This document shows positions 45,111 to 53,619 of a stretch of DNA of 64,000 bases, piece by piece. The stretch is from positions 1 to 64,000 of the forward strand of contig NZ_QGTW01000021.1 in the NCBI RefSeq assembly GCF_003182355.1, read 5' to 3'. The DNA is from Cytobacillus oceanisediminis. Lineage in GTDB: Bacteria > Bacillota > Bacilli > Bacillales > Cytobacillaceae. How positions within the stretch are numbered: the first letter of the stretch is position 1; the number at the start of each line of letters is the position of its first letter. A program made the position numbers and the translations under genes. The notes beneath the pieces are model-generated. The model was given only the letters and a program-made list of their open reading frames with translations, made no database searches and had not been told where the DNA came from.

Positions 45111-45551
45111 ATGAAACTTCATGAATTAAAGCCTGCAGAAGGTTCTCGTCAAGAACGCAAACGCAAAGGCCGTGGTATCGGTTCCGGTAACGGTAAAACT
45201 GCTGGTAAGGGTCATAAAGGTCAAAACGCTCGTTCTGGCGGCGGTGTCCGTCCTGGATTCGAGGGTGGTCAAACACCTTTATTCCAACGCTTGCCTAAGC
45301 GCGGTTTCACTAATATCAACCGTAAAGAATACGCGGTTGTGAACCTTGATGCTCTAAACCGTTTCGAAGACGGAGCAGAAGTAACTCCTGAGCTTCTTAT
45401 CGAAACTGGTGTAGTAAGCAATGAAAAAGCAGGAATCAAGATTCTTGCAAAAGGCAAAGTTGAGAAAAAGCTTACAGTTAAAGCTCATAAATTCTCCTCT
45501 GCTGCAAAGGAAGCTATTGAAGCTGCCGGCGGTCAAACTGAGGTGATTTAA
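45111..45551 (+). CDS. rplO: 50S ribosomal protein L15
   Basis: L15 binds 23S rRNA late in assembly. The 146-aa protein has a long basic glycine-rich N-terminal extension (RKRKGRGIGSGNGKTAGKGH) and a globular C-terminal domain. Its stop codon overlaps the secY start by one base (TAATG), coupling the two genes. Confidence 0.97.
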   Translation: MKLHELKPAEGSRQERKRKGRGIGSGNGKTAGKGHKGQNARSGGGVRPGFEGGQTPLFQRLPKRGFTNINRKEYAVVNLDALNRFEDGAEVTPELLIETGVVSNEKAGIKILAKGKVEKKLTVKAHKFSSAAKEAIEAAGGQTEVI

Positions 45552-46846
45552 TGTTTCAGACAATCTCCAATTTTATGCGCGTGGGTGATATAAGACGAAA
45601 GATTATTTTCACCCTTTTAATGCTGATCGTATTTCGCATCGGTACATTTATCCCTGTACCGGGCGTAAATGCTGATCTTTTAAAAGCCCAGGATGAACTT
45701 AATGTATTCGGTGTCCTGAATACATTCGGCGGCGGGGCGCTCCTTAACTTCTCGATCCTTGCTATGGGGATCATGCCGTATATTACTGCTTCCATCATCG
45801 TGCAGCTATTGCAGATGGATGTAGTTCCTAAGTTTACGGAATGGTCTAAGCAAGGTGAGGTTGGACGCCGTAAGTTAGCTCAGTTTACCCGCTATTTTAC
45901 TATCGTGCTTGGTTTTATCCAGGCTCTCGGTATGTCTTATGGGTTTAATAACCTTGCAGGCGGAATGCTGATTGAGAATCCGGGAATAGGATCATATTTG
46001 TTAATTGCTGTAGTATTGACTGCCGGAACTGCATTTTTAATGTGGCTGGGTGAGCAAATTACTTCAAAAGGCGTTGGCAATGGAATCTCCATCATTATCT
46101 TTGCTGGTATCGTAGCTGGTATACCTTCAACGGTTAACCAGATCTATGCACAGCAGTTTGAAAATGCAGGTGAACAGCTATTCCTTCGCATTGTGACAGT
46201 AGTGCTTATCTTAATCGCAGTTGTTGCTATTGTGGTGGGTACAATCTTTATCCAACAAGCATTAAGAAAAATTCCTATTCAATACGCTAAGCGTGTGACT
46301 GCAGGAAAAAATTCTGCTGGCGGACAATCAACGCATCTTCCGTTAAAAGTTAATGCAGCTGGTGTAATTCCAGTAATCTTTGCCATTTCATTTATCATTA
46401 CTCCAAGAACCATCGCTGGTTTCTTTGAGCAAAATGATGTTACGTTATGGATTCAAAGAATATTTGACTATACGACTCCAATCGGAATGGTCATTTATAG
46501 TGCATTAATTATTGCATTTACTTATTTCTATGCTTTCATTCAAGTGAATCCGGAGCAAGTTGCGGAGAACCTGAAGAAGCAGGGCGGTTATATTCCGGGC
46601 ATTCGTCCAGGAAATAATACGCAGGAATATTTAACTCGCGTCTTATACCGTTTAACTTTTGTTGGTGCGCTGTTCCTAACAGTTATTTCAATTCTGCCGG
46701 TATTCTTCATTAATATCGCTGGATTGCCTGAATCTGCACAAATCGGGGGCACAAGCCTGCTAATCGTTGTCGGTGTTGCACTTGAAACAATGAAGCAGCT
46801 TGAAGCACAGCTAGTTAAGCGTCATTATAAAGGTTTCATAAAATAA
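45551..46846 (+). CDS. secY: SecY, protein translocase channel subunit
   Basis: SecY forms the protein-conducting channel with SecE and SecG. The 431-aa protein has ten predicted membrane helices, starting with the cytoplasmic IRRKIIFTLLMLIVFRIGTF region. The signature GGGALLNFSILAMGIMPYI forms the plug area, and the cytoplasmic loop QGGYIPGIRPGN contacts SecA and ribosomes. It is translationally coupled to rplO. Confidence 0.97.
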   Translation: MFQTISNFMRVGDIRRKIIFTLLMLIVFRIGTFIPVPGVNADLLKAQDELNVFGVLNTFGGGALLNFSILAMGIMPYITASIIVQLLQMDVVPKFTEWSKQGEVGRRKLAQFTRYFTIVLGFIQALGMSYGFNNLAGGMLIENPGIGSYLLIAVVLTAGTAFLMWLGEQITSKGVGNGISIIIFAGIVAGIPSTVNQIYAQQFENAGEQLFLRIVTVVLILIAVVAIVVGTIFIQQALRKIPIQYAKRVTAGKNSAGGQSTHLPLKVNAAGVIPVIFAISFIITPRTIAGFFEQNDVTLWIQRIFDYTTPIGMVIYSALIIAFTYFYAFIQVNPEQVAENLKKQGGYIPGIRPGNNTQEYLTRVLYRLTFVGALFLTVISILPVFFINIAGLPESAQIGGTSLLIVVGVALETMKQLEAQLVKRHYKGFIK

Positions 46847-46905
46847 TTTGGTTGAAGGGGACAGCGTGTTCCCTAAAACCATTTAGAGACTAGGGGGAAA
46901 TTGAC

Positions 46906-47556
46906 GTGAATTTAGTATTAATGGGGCTCCCTGGTGCCGGTAAAGGTACACAAGCTGAGAAGATCGTCCAAAAATACGGCATCCCTCATATCTCTACTGG
47001 AGATATGTTCCGTGCGGCTATTAAAGACGAAACGGAACTAGGCCTTAAAGCAAAATCATTCATGGATAAAGGCGAACTTGTACCTGATGAAGTTACAATC
47101 GGCATAGTCCGTGAACGTTTAAGCAAGGATGATTGCGAAAAAGGCTTTTTGCTTGATGGCTTCCCAAGAACGGTAGCCCAAGCTGATGCCCTGGAGGACA
47201 TCCTTTCTGATTTGAATAAAAAAATAGATTATGTCATTAATATTGATGTTGATCAGAGCATTCTAATGGAACGTCTTACCGGACGCCGCATCTGTAAGGA
47301 ATGCGGAGCTACTTATCATCTAGTATTCAATCCTCCAGCGAAAGACGGAGAGTGCGATCGCTGCGGCGGAGAGCTGTACCAGCGTGCTGATGATAACGAA
47401 GCTACTGTTCAGAATAGACTTGACGTTAATATTAAACAAACAAAACCGTTGCTTAATTTCTACGAAACGAAAGGATATCTGCGCAATATTGATGGTCAGC
47501 AAGATATTAATAAAGTATTTTCTGATCTTGATGCTTTGCTCGGGGGCTTACAATGA
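46906..47556 (+). CDS. adk: Adenylate kinase
   Basis: Adk interconverts ATP plus AMP with two ADP. The 216-aa protein has the P-loop GLPGAGKGT (7-15), the AMP-binding ISTGDMFR, the DGFPRT motif, and a LID domain with four zinc ligands Cys130, 133, 150 and 153, as in Gram-positive enzymes. It starts at GTG 46906 after TAGGGGGAAA. It overlaps map by 4 nt (ATGA). Confidence 0.97.
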   Translation: MNLVLMGLPGAGKGTQAEKIVQKYGIPHISTGDMFRAAIKDETELGLKAKSFMDKGELVPDEVTIGIVRERLSKDDCEKGFLLDGFPRTVAQADALEDILSDLNKKIDYVINIDVDQSILMERLTGRRICKECGATYHLVFNPPAKDGECDRCGGELYQRADDNEATVQNRLDVNIKQTKPLLNFYETKGYLRNIDGQQDINKVFSDLDALLGGLQ

Positions 47557-48299
47557 TCATTTGCAAAACCCCGCGTGAAATTGAGATAATGCGTGAGGCC
47601 GGCAGGATCGTAGCACTTACACACGAGGAACTGAAGAAACATATTGAACCTGGAATCACGACCCGGGAGTTAGATGAAATTGCTGACAAGTTTATTCGTA
47701 AACACGATGCAATCCCATCTTTCAAAGGGTATAATGGTTTCCGCGGCAGCATATGTGCCTCAGTTAACGATGAACTTGTTCATGGCATTCCTGGTGATAG
47801 AGTTTTAAATAACGGTGATATAATCAGCATTGATATTGGTGCTAAATATAACGGTTATCATGGTGACTCAGCCTGGACTTATGCGGTAGGCAAAATTGAT
47901 GATGATGCCCAGCGTCTTATGGATGTGACGGAGGAATCATTATATAAAGGCCTGGCAGAAGCAAAACCGGGTGAGCGCTTGTCGAACATCTCCCATGCTA
48001 TCCAAACGTATGCGGAATCTAATGGCTTTTCCATTGTGCGCGAGTATGTTGGCCATGGTGTAGGGCAAGACTTACATGAGGATCCCCAAATTCCTCATTA
48101 TGGACCGCCCAACAGAGGGCCGCGTTTAAAGCCGGGTATGGTACTTGCTATTGAACCGATGGTGAATGCAGGAAGTCGTTATGTGAAAACGTTAGCCGAC
48201 AATTGGACTGTTGTGACGGTTGACGGGAAAATGTGTGCACACTTTGAGCATACAATAGCGATCACTGAATCCGGTTATGAAATATTAACAAAAGCCTAA
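47553..48299 (+). CDS. map: Methionine aminopeptidase, type I
   Basis: Map removes the initiator methionine after deformylation. The 248-aa pita-bread-fold enzyme carries the metal ligands in the motifs SIDIGAKYNGYHGD, GHGVGQDLHEDPQ, EPMV and the final FEHT. No N-terminal extension is present, so it is type Ia. ATG 47553 overlaps the adk stop. Confidence 0.97.
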   Translation: MIICKTPREIEIMREAGRIVALTHEELKKHIEPGITTRELDEIADKFIRKHDAIPSFKGYNGFRGSICASVNDELVHGIPGDRVLNNGDIISIDIGAKYNGYHGDSAWTYAVGKIDDDAQRLMDVTEESLYKGLAEAKPGERLSNISHAIQTYAESNGFSIVREYVGHGVGQDLHEDPQIPHYGPPNRGPRLKPGMVLAIEPMVNAGSRYVKTLADNWTVVTVDGKMCAHFEHTIAITESGYEILTKA

Positions 48300-48315
48300 G
48301 GTGCAGGTGATTCCA

Positions 48316-48651
48316 TTGGTTGATTCTGATTCGAATCCGCAGCCTGGTCAAATTGTTTTGATCAAACGCGGGCGCGATGCTGGTCAATATGCTATAATTA
48401 TAAGGTTGATGGATGAAAGGTTTGTTTTTCTAGCTGACGGTGACAAGAAGAAATTCGATCGCCCAAAGAAAAAGAACATTCAGCATCTGCAATTGCTTAA
48501 TTATATCTCTCCAGAAGTTCAGAGCAGTCTCAAAGAGACCGGCCGTGTAACAAACGGAAAGTTGCGCTTTGCTCTTGCAAAGTATGTAAATGAATTCGTA
48601 TATGATATGAAGAAGGGAGAATCGTTCAATGGCGAAAGACGATGTAATTGA
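48316..48651 (+). CDS. KOW-domain RNA-binding protein (YbzG-like)
   Basis: The product of about 111 aa has the KOW-like GQIVLIKRGRDAGQYAIII and the basic DKKKFDRPKKKNIQHL. It resembles the small L14e/KOW protein found between map and infA in Bacillus; its function is not established. TTG 48316 (MVDSDSNPQPGQIV) has CAGGTG 6 nt upstream; GTG 48301 directly after map and GTG 48307 are alternatives. It overlaps infA by 23 nt, so the two are coupled. Confidence 0.85.
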   Translation: MVDSDSNPQPGQIVLIKRGRDAGQYAIIIRLMDERFVFLADGDKKKFDRPKKKNIQHLQLLNYISPEVQSSLKETGRVTNGKLRFALAKYVNEFVYDMKKGESFNGERRCN

Positions 48652-48847
48652 AATAGAAGGCACAGTTATTGATACTTTGCCAAATGCAATGTTTAAGGTA
48701 GAATTAGAAAATGGTCATACAGTGCTGGCTCATGTTTCCGGTAAAATCCGAATGCACTTCATTCGTATCTTACCAGGAGATAAAGTAACAGTTGAGCTAT
48801 CTCCATATGATTTAACACGTGGCAGAATCACTTATCGTTTTAAATAA
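48629..48847 (+). CDS. infA: Translation initiation factor IF-1
   Basis: IF-1 blocks the A site during initiation. The 72-aa OB-fold protein is near-identical to other Bacillus IF-1: [20 protein letters not shown] in two parts, [19 protein letters not shown] and [19 protein letters not shown] lies inside the end of the upstream KOW gene. Confidence 0.97.
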
Positions 48848-48882
48848 TCATTGCACTCCGTACTATTAAGGAGGTTAGGATA

Positions 48883-48996
48883 ATGAAAGTAAGACCATCA
48901 GTTAAACCAATCTGCGAAAAGTGTAAAGTTATCCGCAGACGTGGAAAAGTAATGGTTATCTGTGAAAACCCTAAACATAAACAAAAACAAGGCTAA
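48883..48996 (+). CDS. rpmJ: 50S ribosomal protein L36
   Basis: A 37-aa protein, [17 protein letters not shown] then [20 protein letters not shown], with the zinc ligands Cys11, Cys14, Cys27 and His32 of the C+ form. TTAAGGAGG lies 10 nt before ATG 48883. It is below a 60-residue cutoff but certain by sequence and place. Confidence 0.97.
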
Positions 48997-49018
48997 AATG
49001 AAGGAGGTGCGCTAACGA

Positions 49019-49384
49019 ATGGCACGTATTGCTGGTGTAGATATTCCACGTGAAAAGCGTGTAGTAATCTCATTAACTTATATCTTTGGTATTGGTAAAT
49101 CTACAGCTCAGAAGATCCTAGCTGAAGCTGGTGTTTCTGAAGACACTCGTGTTCGTGATTTAACGGAAGACGAATTAAACAAAATCCGTGACATCATTGA
49201 CAAATTAAAAGTTGAAGGTGACCTTCGCCGTGAGGTTTCACTTAACATCAAGCGTTTAATGGAGATCGGAAGCTATCGCGGTCTACGTCATCGCCGTGGT
49301 TTACCGGTTCGCGGACAAAACACTAAAAACAACGCACGTACACGCAAAGGTCCTCGTAAGACTGTAGCGAACAAGAAGAAATAA
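49019..49384 (+). CDS. rpsM: 30S ribosomal protein S13
   Basis: S13 contacts the P-site tRNA and bridges to the large subunit. The 121-aa protein has MARIAGVDIPREKRVVISL, the helix-two-turn-helix ending at IGSYRGLRHRRGLPVRGQ, and a basic C-terminal tail. AAGGAGGTG precedes ATG 49019. Confidence 0.97.
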   Translation: MARIAGVDIPREKRVVISLTYIFGIGKSTAQKILAEAGVSEDTRVRDLTEDELNKIRDIIDKLKVEGDLRREVSLNIKRLMEIGSYRGLRHRRGLPVRGQNTKNNARTRKGPRKTVANKKK

Positions 49385-49405
49385 TCGGTAAAGGAGGTAC
49401 TATAA

Positions 49406-49795
49406 ATGGCTCGTAAAACTAATACACGTAAACGTCGTGTGAAAAAGAATATTGAACAAGGTATTGCACATATCCGTTCTACTTTCAATAACACAATCGT
49501 AACTATTACTGATGTTCATGGAAATGCTGTTTCCTGGTCAAGTGCCGGAGCTCTTGGATTTAGAGGTTCTCGTAAATCTACTCCATTCGCAGCTCAAATG
49601 GCAGCTGAAACTGCAGCTAAAACTTCTCAGGAACATGGTATGAAAACCCTTGAAGTAACTGTTAAAGGACCTGGTGCAGGACGTGAAGCTGCTATCCGTG
49701 CTCTTCAAGCTGCCGGTCTTGAGGTTACTGCAATCAGAGACGTAACTCCTGTTCCACATAACGGATGTCGTCCACCAAAACGCCGCCGTGTATAA
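49406..49795 (+). CDS. rpsK: 30S ribosomal protein S11
   Basis: S11 lies on the platform near the E-site codon. The 129-aa protein has IAHIRSTFNNTIVTITD, the family signature VKGPGAGREAAIRALQAAG and the C-terminal DVTPVPHNGCRPPKRRRV. AAAGGAGG precedes ATG 49406. Confidence 0.97.
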   Translation: MARKTNTRKRRVKKNIEQGIAHIRSTFNNTIVTITDVHGNAVSWSSAGALGFRGSRKSTPFAAQMAAETAAKTSQEHGMKTLEVTVKGPGAGREAAIRALQAAGLEVTAIRDVTPVPHNGCRPPKRRRV

Positions 49796-49969
49796 TTTTT
49801 CTGTATAGATTTTGTATCCTTGTCTATAATGGGATATGATACTAATTTTTTAGCTCATACAGAACAATTATTCCAGTTGTTGTGCACAAAACGGGAACGT
49901 ATACATGGGGGAATTTCGGTTAGAGATTGCTAGCCGGGGTTTCGACGTTTTGAAGGAGGGTATATTTTG

Positions 49970-50914
49970 ATGATCGAAATAGAAAAACCAAAAATCGAAA
50001 CGGTTGAGATCAGCGATGATGCCAAGTACGGCAAGTTCGTCGTAGAGCCACTTGAGCGTGGGTATGGTACAACTTTGGGTAACTCCTTACGTCGTATCCT
50101 TTTATCCTCACTCCCAGGTGCCGCTGTCACATCGATCCAAATTGATGGGGTACTTCATGAGTTCTCAACAATTGAAGGCGTCGTAGAAGATGTAACATCT
50201 ATCATTTTAAACATTAAAAAACTAGCACTTAAAATCTACTCTGATGAAGAAAAGACATTGGAAATAGATGTACAGGGTGAAGGTGTAGTAAAAGCAGCTG
50301 ACGTAACTCATGACAGTGATGTTGAAATCCTTAATCCGGACCTTCATATCGCTACTCTTGGTTCAAATGCCCACTTGCGCATGCGCTTAACTGCGAAGCG
50401 TGGACGCGGTTATACACCAGCTGACCAAAACAAGAGAGAAGATCAGCCAATTGGTGTGATTCCGATCGATTCCATCTACACTCCAGTAGCTCGTGTTTCT
50501 TATCAGGTAGAGAATACACGTGTAGGGCAAATGACTAACTATGATAAGTTAACATTCGATGTTTGGACTGACGGAAGTACGGGTCCTCAAGATGCGGTTG
50601 CACTTGGAGCGAAGATCTTAACTGAGCATTTGAATATCTTTGTCGGATTAACGGATGAAGCTCAAAATGCCGAAATCATGGTTGAAAAAGAAGAAGATCA
50701 AAAAGAGAAAGTACTTGAGATGACAATTGAAGAACTGGATCTTTCTGTACGTTCTTACAACTGTTTAAAGCGTGCTGGCATCAATACTGTTCAGGAATTA
50801 GCCAATAAGACTGAAGAGGATATGATGAAGGTTCGGAACTTGGGCAGAAAGTCTCTTGAGGAAGTAAAACATAAATTAGAAGATCTTGGACTGGGCTTAC
50901 GCAAAGACGATTGA
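49970..50914 (+). CDS. rpoA: RpoA, RNA polymerase alpha subunit
   Basis: Alpha dimers scaffold RNA polymerase and contact activators and UP elements. The 314-aa protein has the N-terminal domain (MIEIEKPKIETVE, RGYGTTLGNSLRRILLSSLPG) to about residue 230, then an acidic linker. The C-terminal domain has RSYNCLKRAGINTVQEL and GRKSLEEVKHKL. ATG 49970 follows GAAGGAGGG by 9 nt; in-frame TTG 49967 is less likely. A 174-nt leader precedes it without a clear promoter. Confidence 0.97.
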   Translation: MIEIEKPKIETVEISDDAKYGKFVVEPLERGYGTTLGNSLRRILLSSLPGAAVTSIQIDGVLHEFSTIEGVVEDVTSIILNIKKLALKIYSDEEKTLEIDVQGEGVVKAADVTHDSDVEILNPDLHIATLGSNAHLRMRLTAKRGRGYTPADQNKREDQPIGVIPIDSIYTPVARVSYQVENTRVGQMTNYDKLTFDVWTDGSTGPQDAVALGAKILTEHLNIFVGLTDEAQNAEIMVEKEEDQKEKVLEMTIEELDLSVRSYNCLKRAGINTVQELANKTEEDMMKVRNLGRKSLEEVKHKLEDLGLGLRKDD

Positions 50915-50991
50915 TTAGTTAACACTATTTAATTATGATTTATGTTTGCTTTCAGCAGATTGAATAACTTCAACAAAGGAGGGAAACTTTC

Positions 50992-51354
50992 ATGGGATAC
51001 AGAAAGTTAGGACGCACTAGTGCACAACGTAAAGCTATGCTGCGTGACTTAGCAACAGATCTAATCATCAATGAGCGCATCGAAACAACTGAAGCTCGTG
51101 CGAAAGAACTTCGTTCAGTTGTTGAGAAAATGATCACTCTTGGAAAGCGTGGCGATTTGCATGCTCGTCGTCAAGCATCAGCTTTTGTACGCAATGAGGT
51201 AGCAAACGCTGAAACTAACCAAGATGCAGTTCAAAAACTATTCAGCGACATCGCAACTCGTTATGAAGAGCGCCAAGGCGGATACACTCGTATTATGAAG
51301 CTTGGACCTCGTCGTGGAGACGCTGCGCCAATGGTAATTATCGAGTTAGTATAA
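50992..51354 (+). CDS. rplQ: 50S ribosomal protein L17
   Basis: L17 lies at the tunnel exit. The 120-aa protein begins MGYRKLGRTSAQRKAMLRDL and ends RIMKLGPRRGDAAPMVIIELV, the short Firmicute form. AAAGGAGGG precedes ATG 50992. Last gene of the alpha operon. Confidence 0.97.
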   Translation: MGYRKLGRTSAQRKAMLRDLATDLIINERIETTEARAKELRSVVEKMITLGKRGDLHARRQASAFVRNEVANAETNQDAVQKLFSDIATRYEERQGGYTRIMKLGPRRGDAAPMVIIELV

Positions 51355-51362
51355 TTTTAAGG

Positions 51363-51412
51363 AAAAGGGCGCGGGACAGTTTAATCAGAAACTTGTTCTT
51401 TGCCCTTTTTCT
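51363..51412 (+). terminator. Terminator after rplQ
   Basis: AAAAGGGC (51363-51370) pairs with GCCCTTTTT (51402-51410), with further pairs in GACAGTTT/AAACTTGTT. It ends the S10-spc-alpha supercluster. Confidence 0.8.
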
Positions 51413-51571
51413 ATAAGGTGGATACCTTCCTTAATTTGTAAGGCATCCCTTAACCAAGCCAAAAACGAGCGTTATGATGAGCATGTACATCTTTTCAGCA
51501 GGAATTGAGGACTCTTTAGACTGCCTTGCAAAAGGCTTCCCGTTTCCTGGTACACTGTCTCGTCTAGCTCA
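51413..51571. other. Non-coding stretch after the rplQ terminator
   Basis: No clear gene or promoter. A 56-codon frame from ATG 51474 runs through the next terminator hairpin and has no ribosome binding site, so I do not call it. Whether this stretch is a leader or an independent small RNA cannot be told from sequence. Confidence 0.5.
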
Positions 51572-51643
51572 TGCACCTCTTCCGGATTCTAAGATTTCAC
51601 TGACAGGTTTTCTGTCTGACGGAAAGAGGTGCAGGCTTTTTTA
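51572..51643 (+). terminator. Branched terminator-like hairpin, rplQ-ecfA1 gap
   Basis: TGCACCTCTTCCG (51572-51584) pairs with CGGAAAGAGGTGCA (51620-51633) with one bulged A. A second hairpin GACAG/CTGTC sits in its loop, and GGCTTTTTT follows. There is no gene directly upstream for it to end, which suggests an untranslated transcript. Confidence 0.7.
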
Positions 51644-51815
51644 ATAGCAAGAACCACCATACTGCTTTAGTATGAGCTTTTAATAGGGAGGCATAATAGG
51701 CATCCAATAAGCTTAGATAGCAGAAATCCAGCTTTTCTTGTATACTACAAGTGTGGAGAATGGTTTCATTCAACGCTTGCTATCCAGTTAAATAACCTAT
51801 TATCGAACTATTAAA

Positions 51816-51842
51816 GCTCGCCAAAAATGGCGGGTTTTTTAT
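51816..51842 (+). terminator. Second terminator before ecfA1
   Basis: CTCGCC-AAAAAT-GGCGGG (51817-51834) is followed by TTTTTTATT. Again no gene lies just upstream; it is about 90 nt before ecfA1, so it may be an attenuator in the ecfA1 leader. Confidence 0.75.
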
Positions 51843-51934
51843 TAGGCGTAAAATATAAGTACTTTAGTCGGCAAATAATGCTGTGATGAGCAGAGTTAAA
51901 AAAGAGAGAAGCAGAGTTGAGAGGAGGATTTGAG

Positions 51935-52774
51935 ATGAAAGAGCCATTAGTTGAATTAGAGAATATCTCGTTTAAATACGATAGTGAGGCCGGATTTGCC
52001 CTTCGAAATGTTTCTTTTACTATTTTTAAGGGAGAATGGCTAGCTATTGTAGGCCATAACGGTTCAGGAAAGTCGACGCTTGCTAAGCTGCTGAATGGCT
52101 TGCATTTTCCTCTTGAAGGGAATATTACAGTAGCCGGAATCCAATTGGCAGAGGATACGGTATGGGAGACCAGAAAGAAGATTGGCATGGTTTTTCAGAA
52201 TCCGGATAACCAGTTTGTTGGAACTACAGTTCAGGATGATGTGGCTTTTGGTTTAGAAAACCATGGAATTGAAAGAAATGACATGGTGCAAAGAGTTATT
52301 CAATCATTAGAGAAAGTCAAGATGGCACAATTTCTTGATCAAGAGCCGCACCATCTTTCCGGAGGCCAGAAGCAAAGGGTAGCGATAGCCGGCGTCATTG
52401 CCCTAAGACCGGATATTATCATCCTTGATGAGTCTACCTCCATGCTGGATCCAAGAGGGCGTGAAGAGGTACTGGAAACAGTTAGAGAGCTAAAGCAGGA
52501 TTATAATATGACGGTTATCTCGATAACTCATGACTTAGAGGAAGCCGCAAAGGCGGACCGAATTCTTGTCATGAACAAAGGACAGCTTTACCGAGAGGGA
52601 ACACCTGAGGAAATCTTTCAAATGGATGACGAGCTAGTTAAGCTTGGTTTGGATATTCCTTTTCCTGTTAAGCTTAGCAAAATGTTAAGAGAAAAAGGGT
52701 TGCCCTTATCCAGGCATTACTTATCAGAAGAAGAGTTGGTGGAAGAGTTATGGACATCTCACTCCAGGATGTAG
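51935..52774 (+). CDS. ecfA1: EcfA1, energy-coupling factor transporter ATPase
   Basis: EcfA1 is one of two ATPases that, with EcfT, power vitamin uptake by exchangeable substrate-binding S components. The 279-aa ABC protein has Walker A GHNGSGKST (40-48), the signature LSGGQKQR and Walker B IILDESTSMLD. ATG 51935 is 6 nt after GAGAGGAGG; the frame from 51917 includes the ribosome binding site. It overlaps ecfA2 by 25 nt. Confidence 0.95.
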   Translation: MKEPLVELENISFKYDSEAGFALRNVSFTIFKGEWLAIVGHNGSGKSTLAKLLNGLHFPLEGNITVAGIQLAEDTVWETRKKIGMVFQNPDNQFVGTTVQDDVAFGLENHGIERNDMVQRVIQSLEKVKMAQFLDQEPHHLSGGQKQRVAIAGVIALRPDIIILDESTSMLDPRGREEVLETVRELKQDYNMTVISITHDLEEAAKADRILVMNKGQLYREGTPEEIFQMDDELVKLGLDIPFPVKLSKMLREKGLPLSRHYLSEEELVEELWTSHSRM

Positions 52775-53619
52775 AATACCGTTACCAGGTTAATACGCCA
52801 TTTGAACGCCTTGCGATAAAAGATGTATCCATCGATATTCCTTCCGGCACCTTCCTGGCTGTCATTGGGCATACCGGGTCTGGAAAGTCTACTGTTCTCC
52901 AGCATTTGAATGCGCTGCTGAAGCCGACAGAAGGCAAGGTGATTATTGGGGATCGATTCATTACCGCAGATAAAAAACAGAAAAACCTGAAGGAAGTCCG
53001 CCAAAAGGTCGGAATCGTATTTCAGTTTCCGGAGCATCAGCTGTTTGAGGAAACGGTTGAAAAAGATATATGCTTTGGCCCGATGAATTTCGGAATTTCT
53101 GAAGGAGAAGCCAAAAAAAGGGCGCGTGCTGCAATCCAGCAAGTTGGACTTCCAGAAGAAATCCTGTACAAGTCTCCGTTTGATCTATCAGGGGGCCAAA
53201 TGAGGCGTGTGGCCATTGCCGGCGTGCTTGCTATGGAACCAGATGTTATCGTACTGGACGAGCCTACTGCAGGACTTGATCCGCGAGGCAGAAAAGAGAT
53301 TATGGATATGTTCTATAGCTTGCATCAAACCAGAGGGCTATCAACCGTACTGGTAACGCATAGCATGGAAGATGCCTCCCGTTACGCTGACCAGATTGTC
53401 ATTATGCATAACGGAGAGGTGTATGAGAAGGGAACACCTAAAGAAATCTTTTCCTCACCTGAGGGCTTGCTTAAGCTTGGCCTTGATGTCCCTGAGGTTG
53501 TCCGTTTTCAGCAAAAATTTGAAAAGTCATTCAATACCCGTTTCTCTAAGACTTGTTTAACAATGGAAGAGCTGACCGAAGAAGTAGCATCATTAGTGAA
53601 AAGGGGTGTGCCGAAATGA
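52750..53619 (+). CDS. ecfA2: EcfA2, energy-coupling factor transporter ATPase
   Basis: This second ATPase of the module pairs with EcfA1. The 289-aa protein has Walker A GHTGSGKST (40-48), the Q-loop region VFQFPEHQLFEETV, the signature LSGGQMRR and Walker B VIVLDEPTAGLD. It overlaps ecfA1 upstream and ecfT downstream (ATGA), so the three are translated as a unit. No S component gene lies beside them, as usual for the shared (group II) type. Confidence 0.95.
   Translation: MDISLQDVEYRYQVNTPFERLAIKDVSIDIPSGTFLAVIGHTGSGKSTVLQHLNALLKPTEGKVIIGDRFITADKKQKNLKEVRQKVGIVFQFPEHQLFEETVEKDICFGPMNFGISEGEAKKRARAAIQQVGLPEEILYKSPFDLSGGQMRRVAIAGVLAMEPDVIVLDEPTAGLDPRGRKEIMDMFYSLHQTRGLSTVLVTHSMEDASRYADQIVIMHNGEVYEKGTPKEIFSSPEGLLKLGLDVPEVVRFQQKFEKSFNTRFSKTCLTMEELTEEVASLVKRGVPK

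Noticed and set aside
51474..51644. 56-codon frame (MMSMYIFSAG start) after rplQ
   Set aside because: No ribosome binding site and the end lies in a terminator hairpin; unlikely to be translated.
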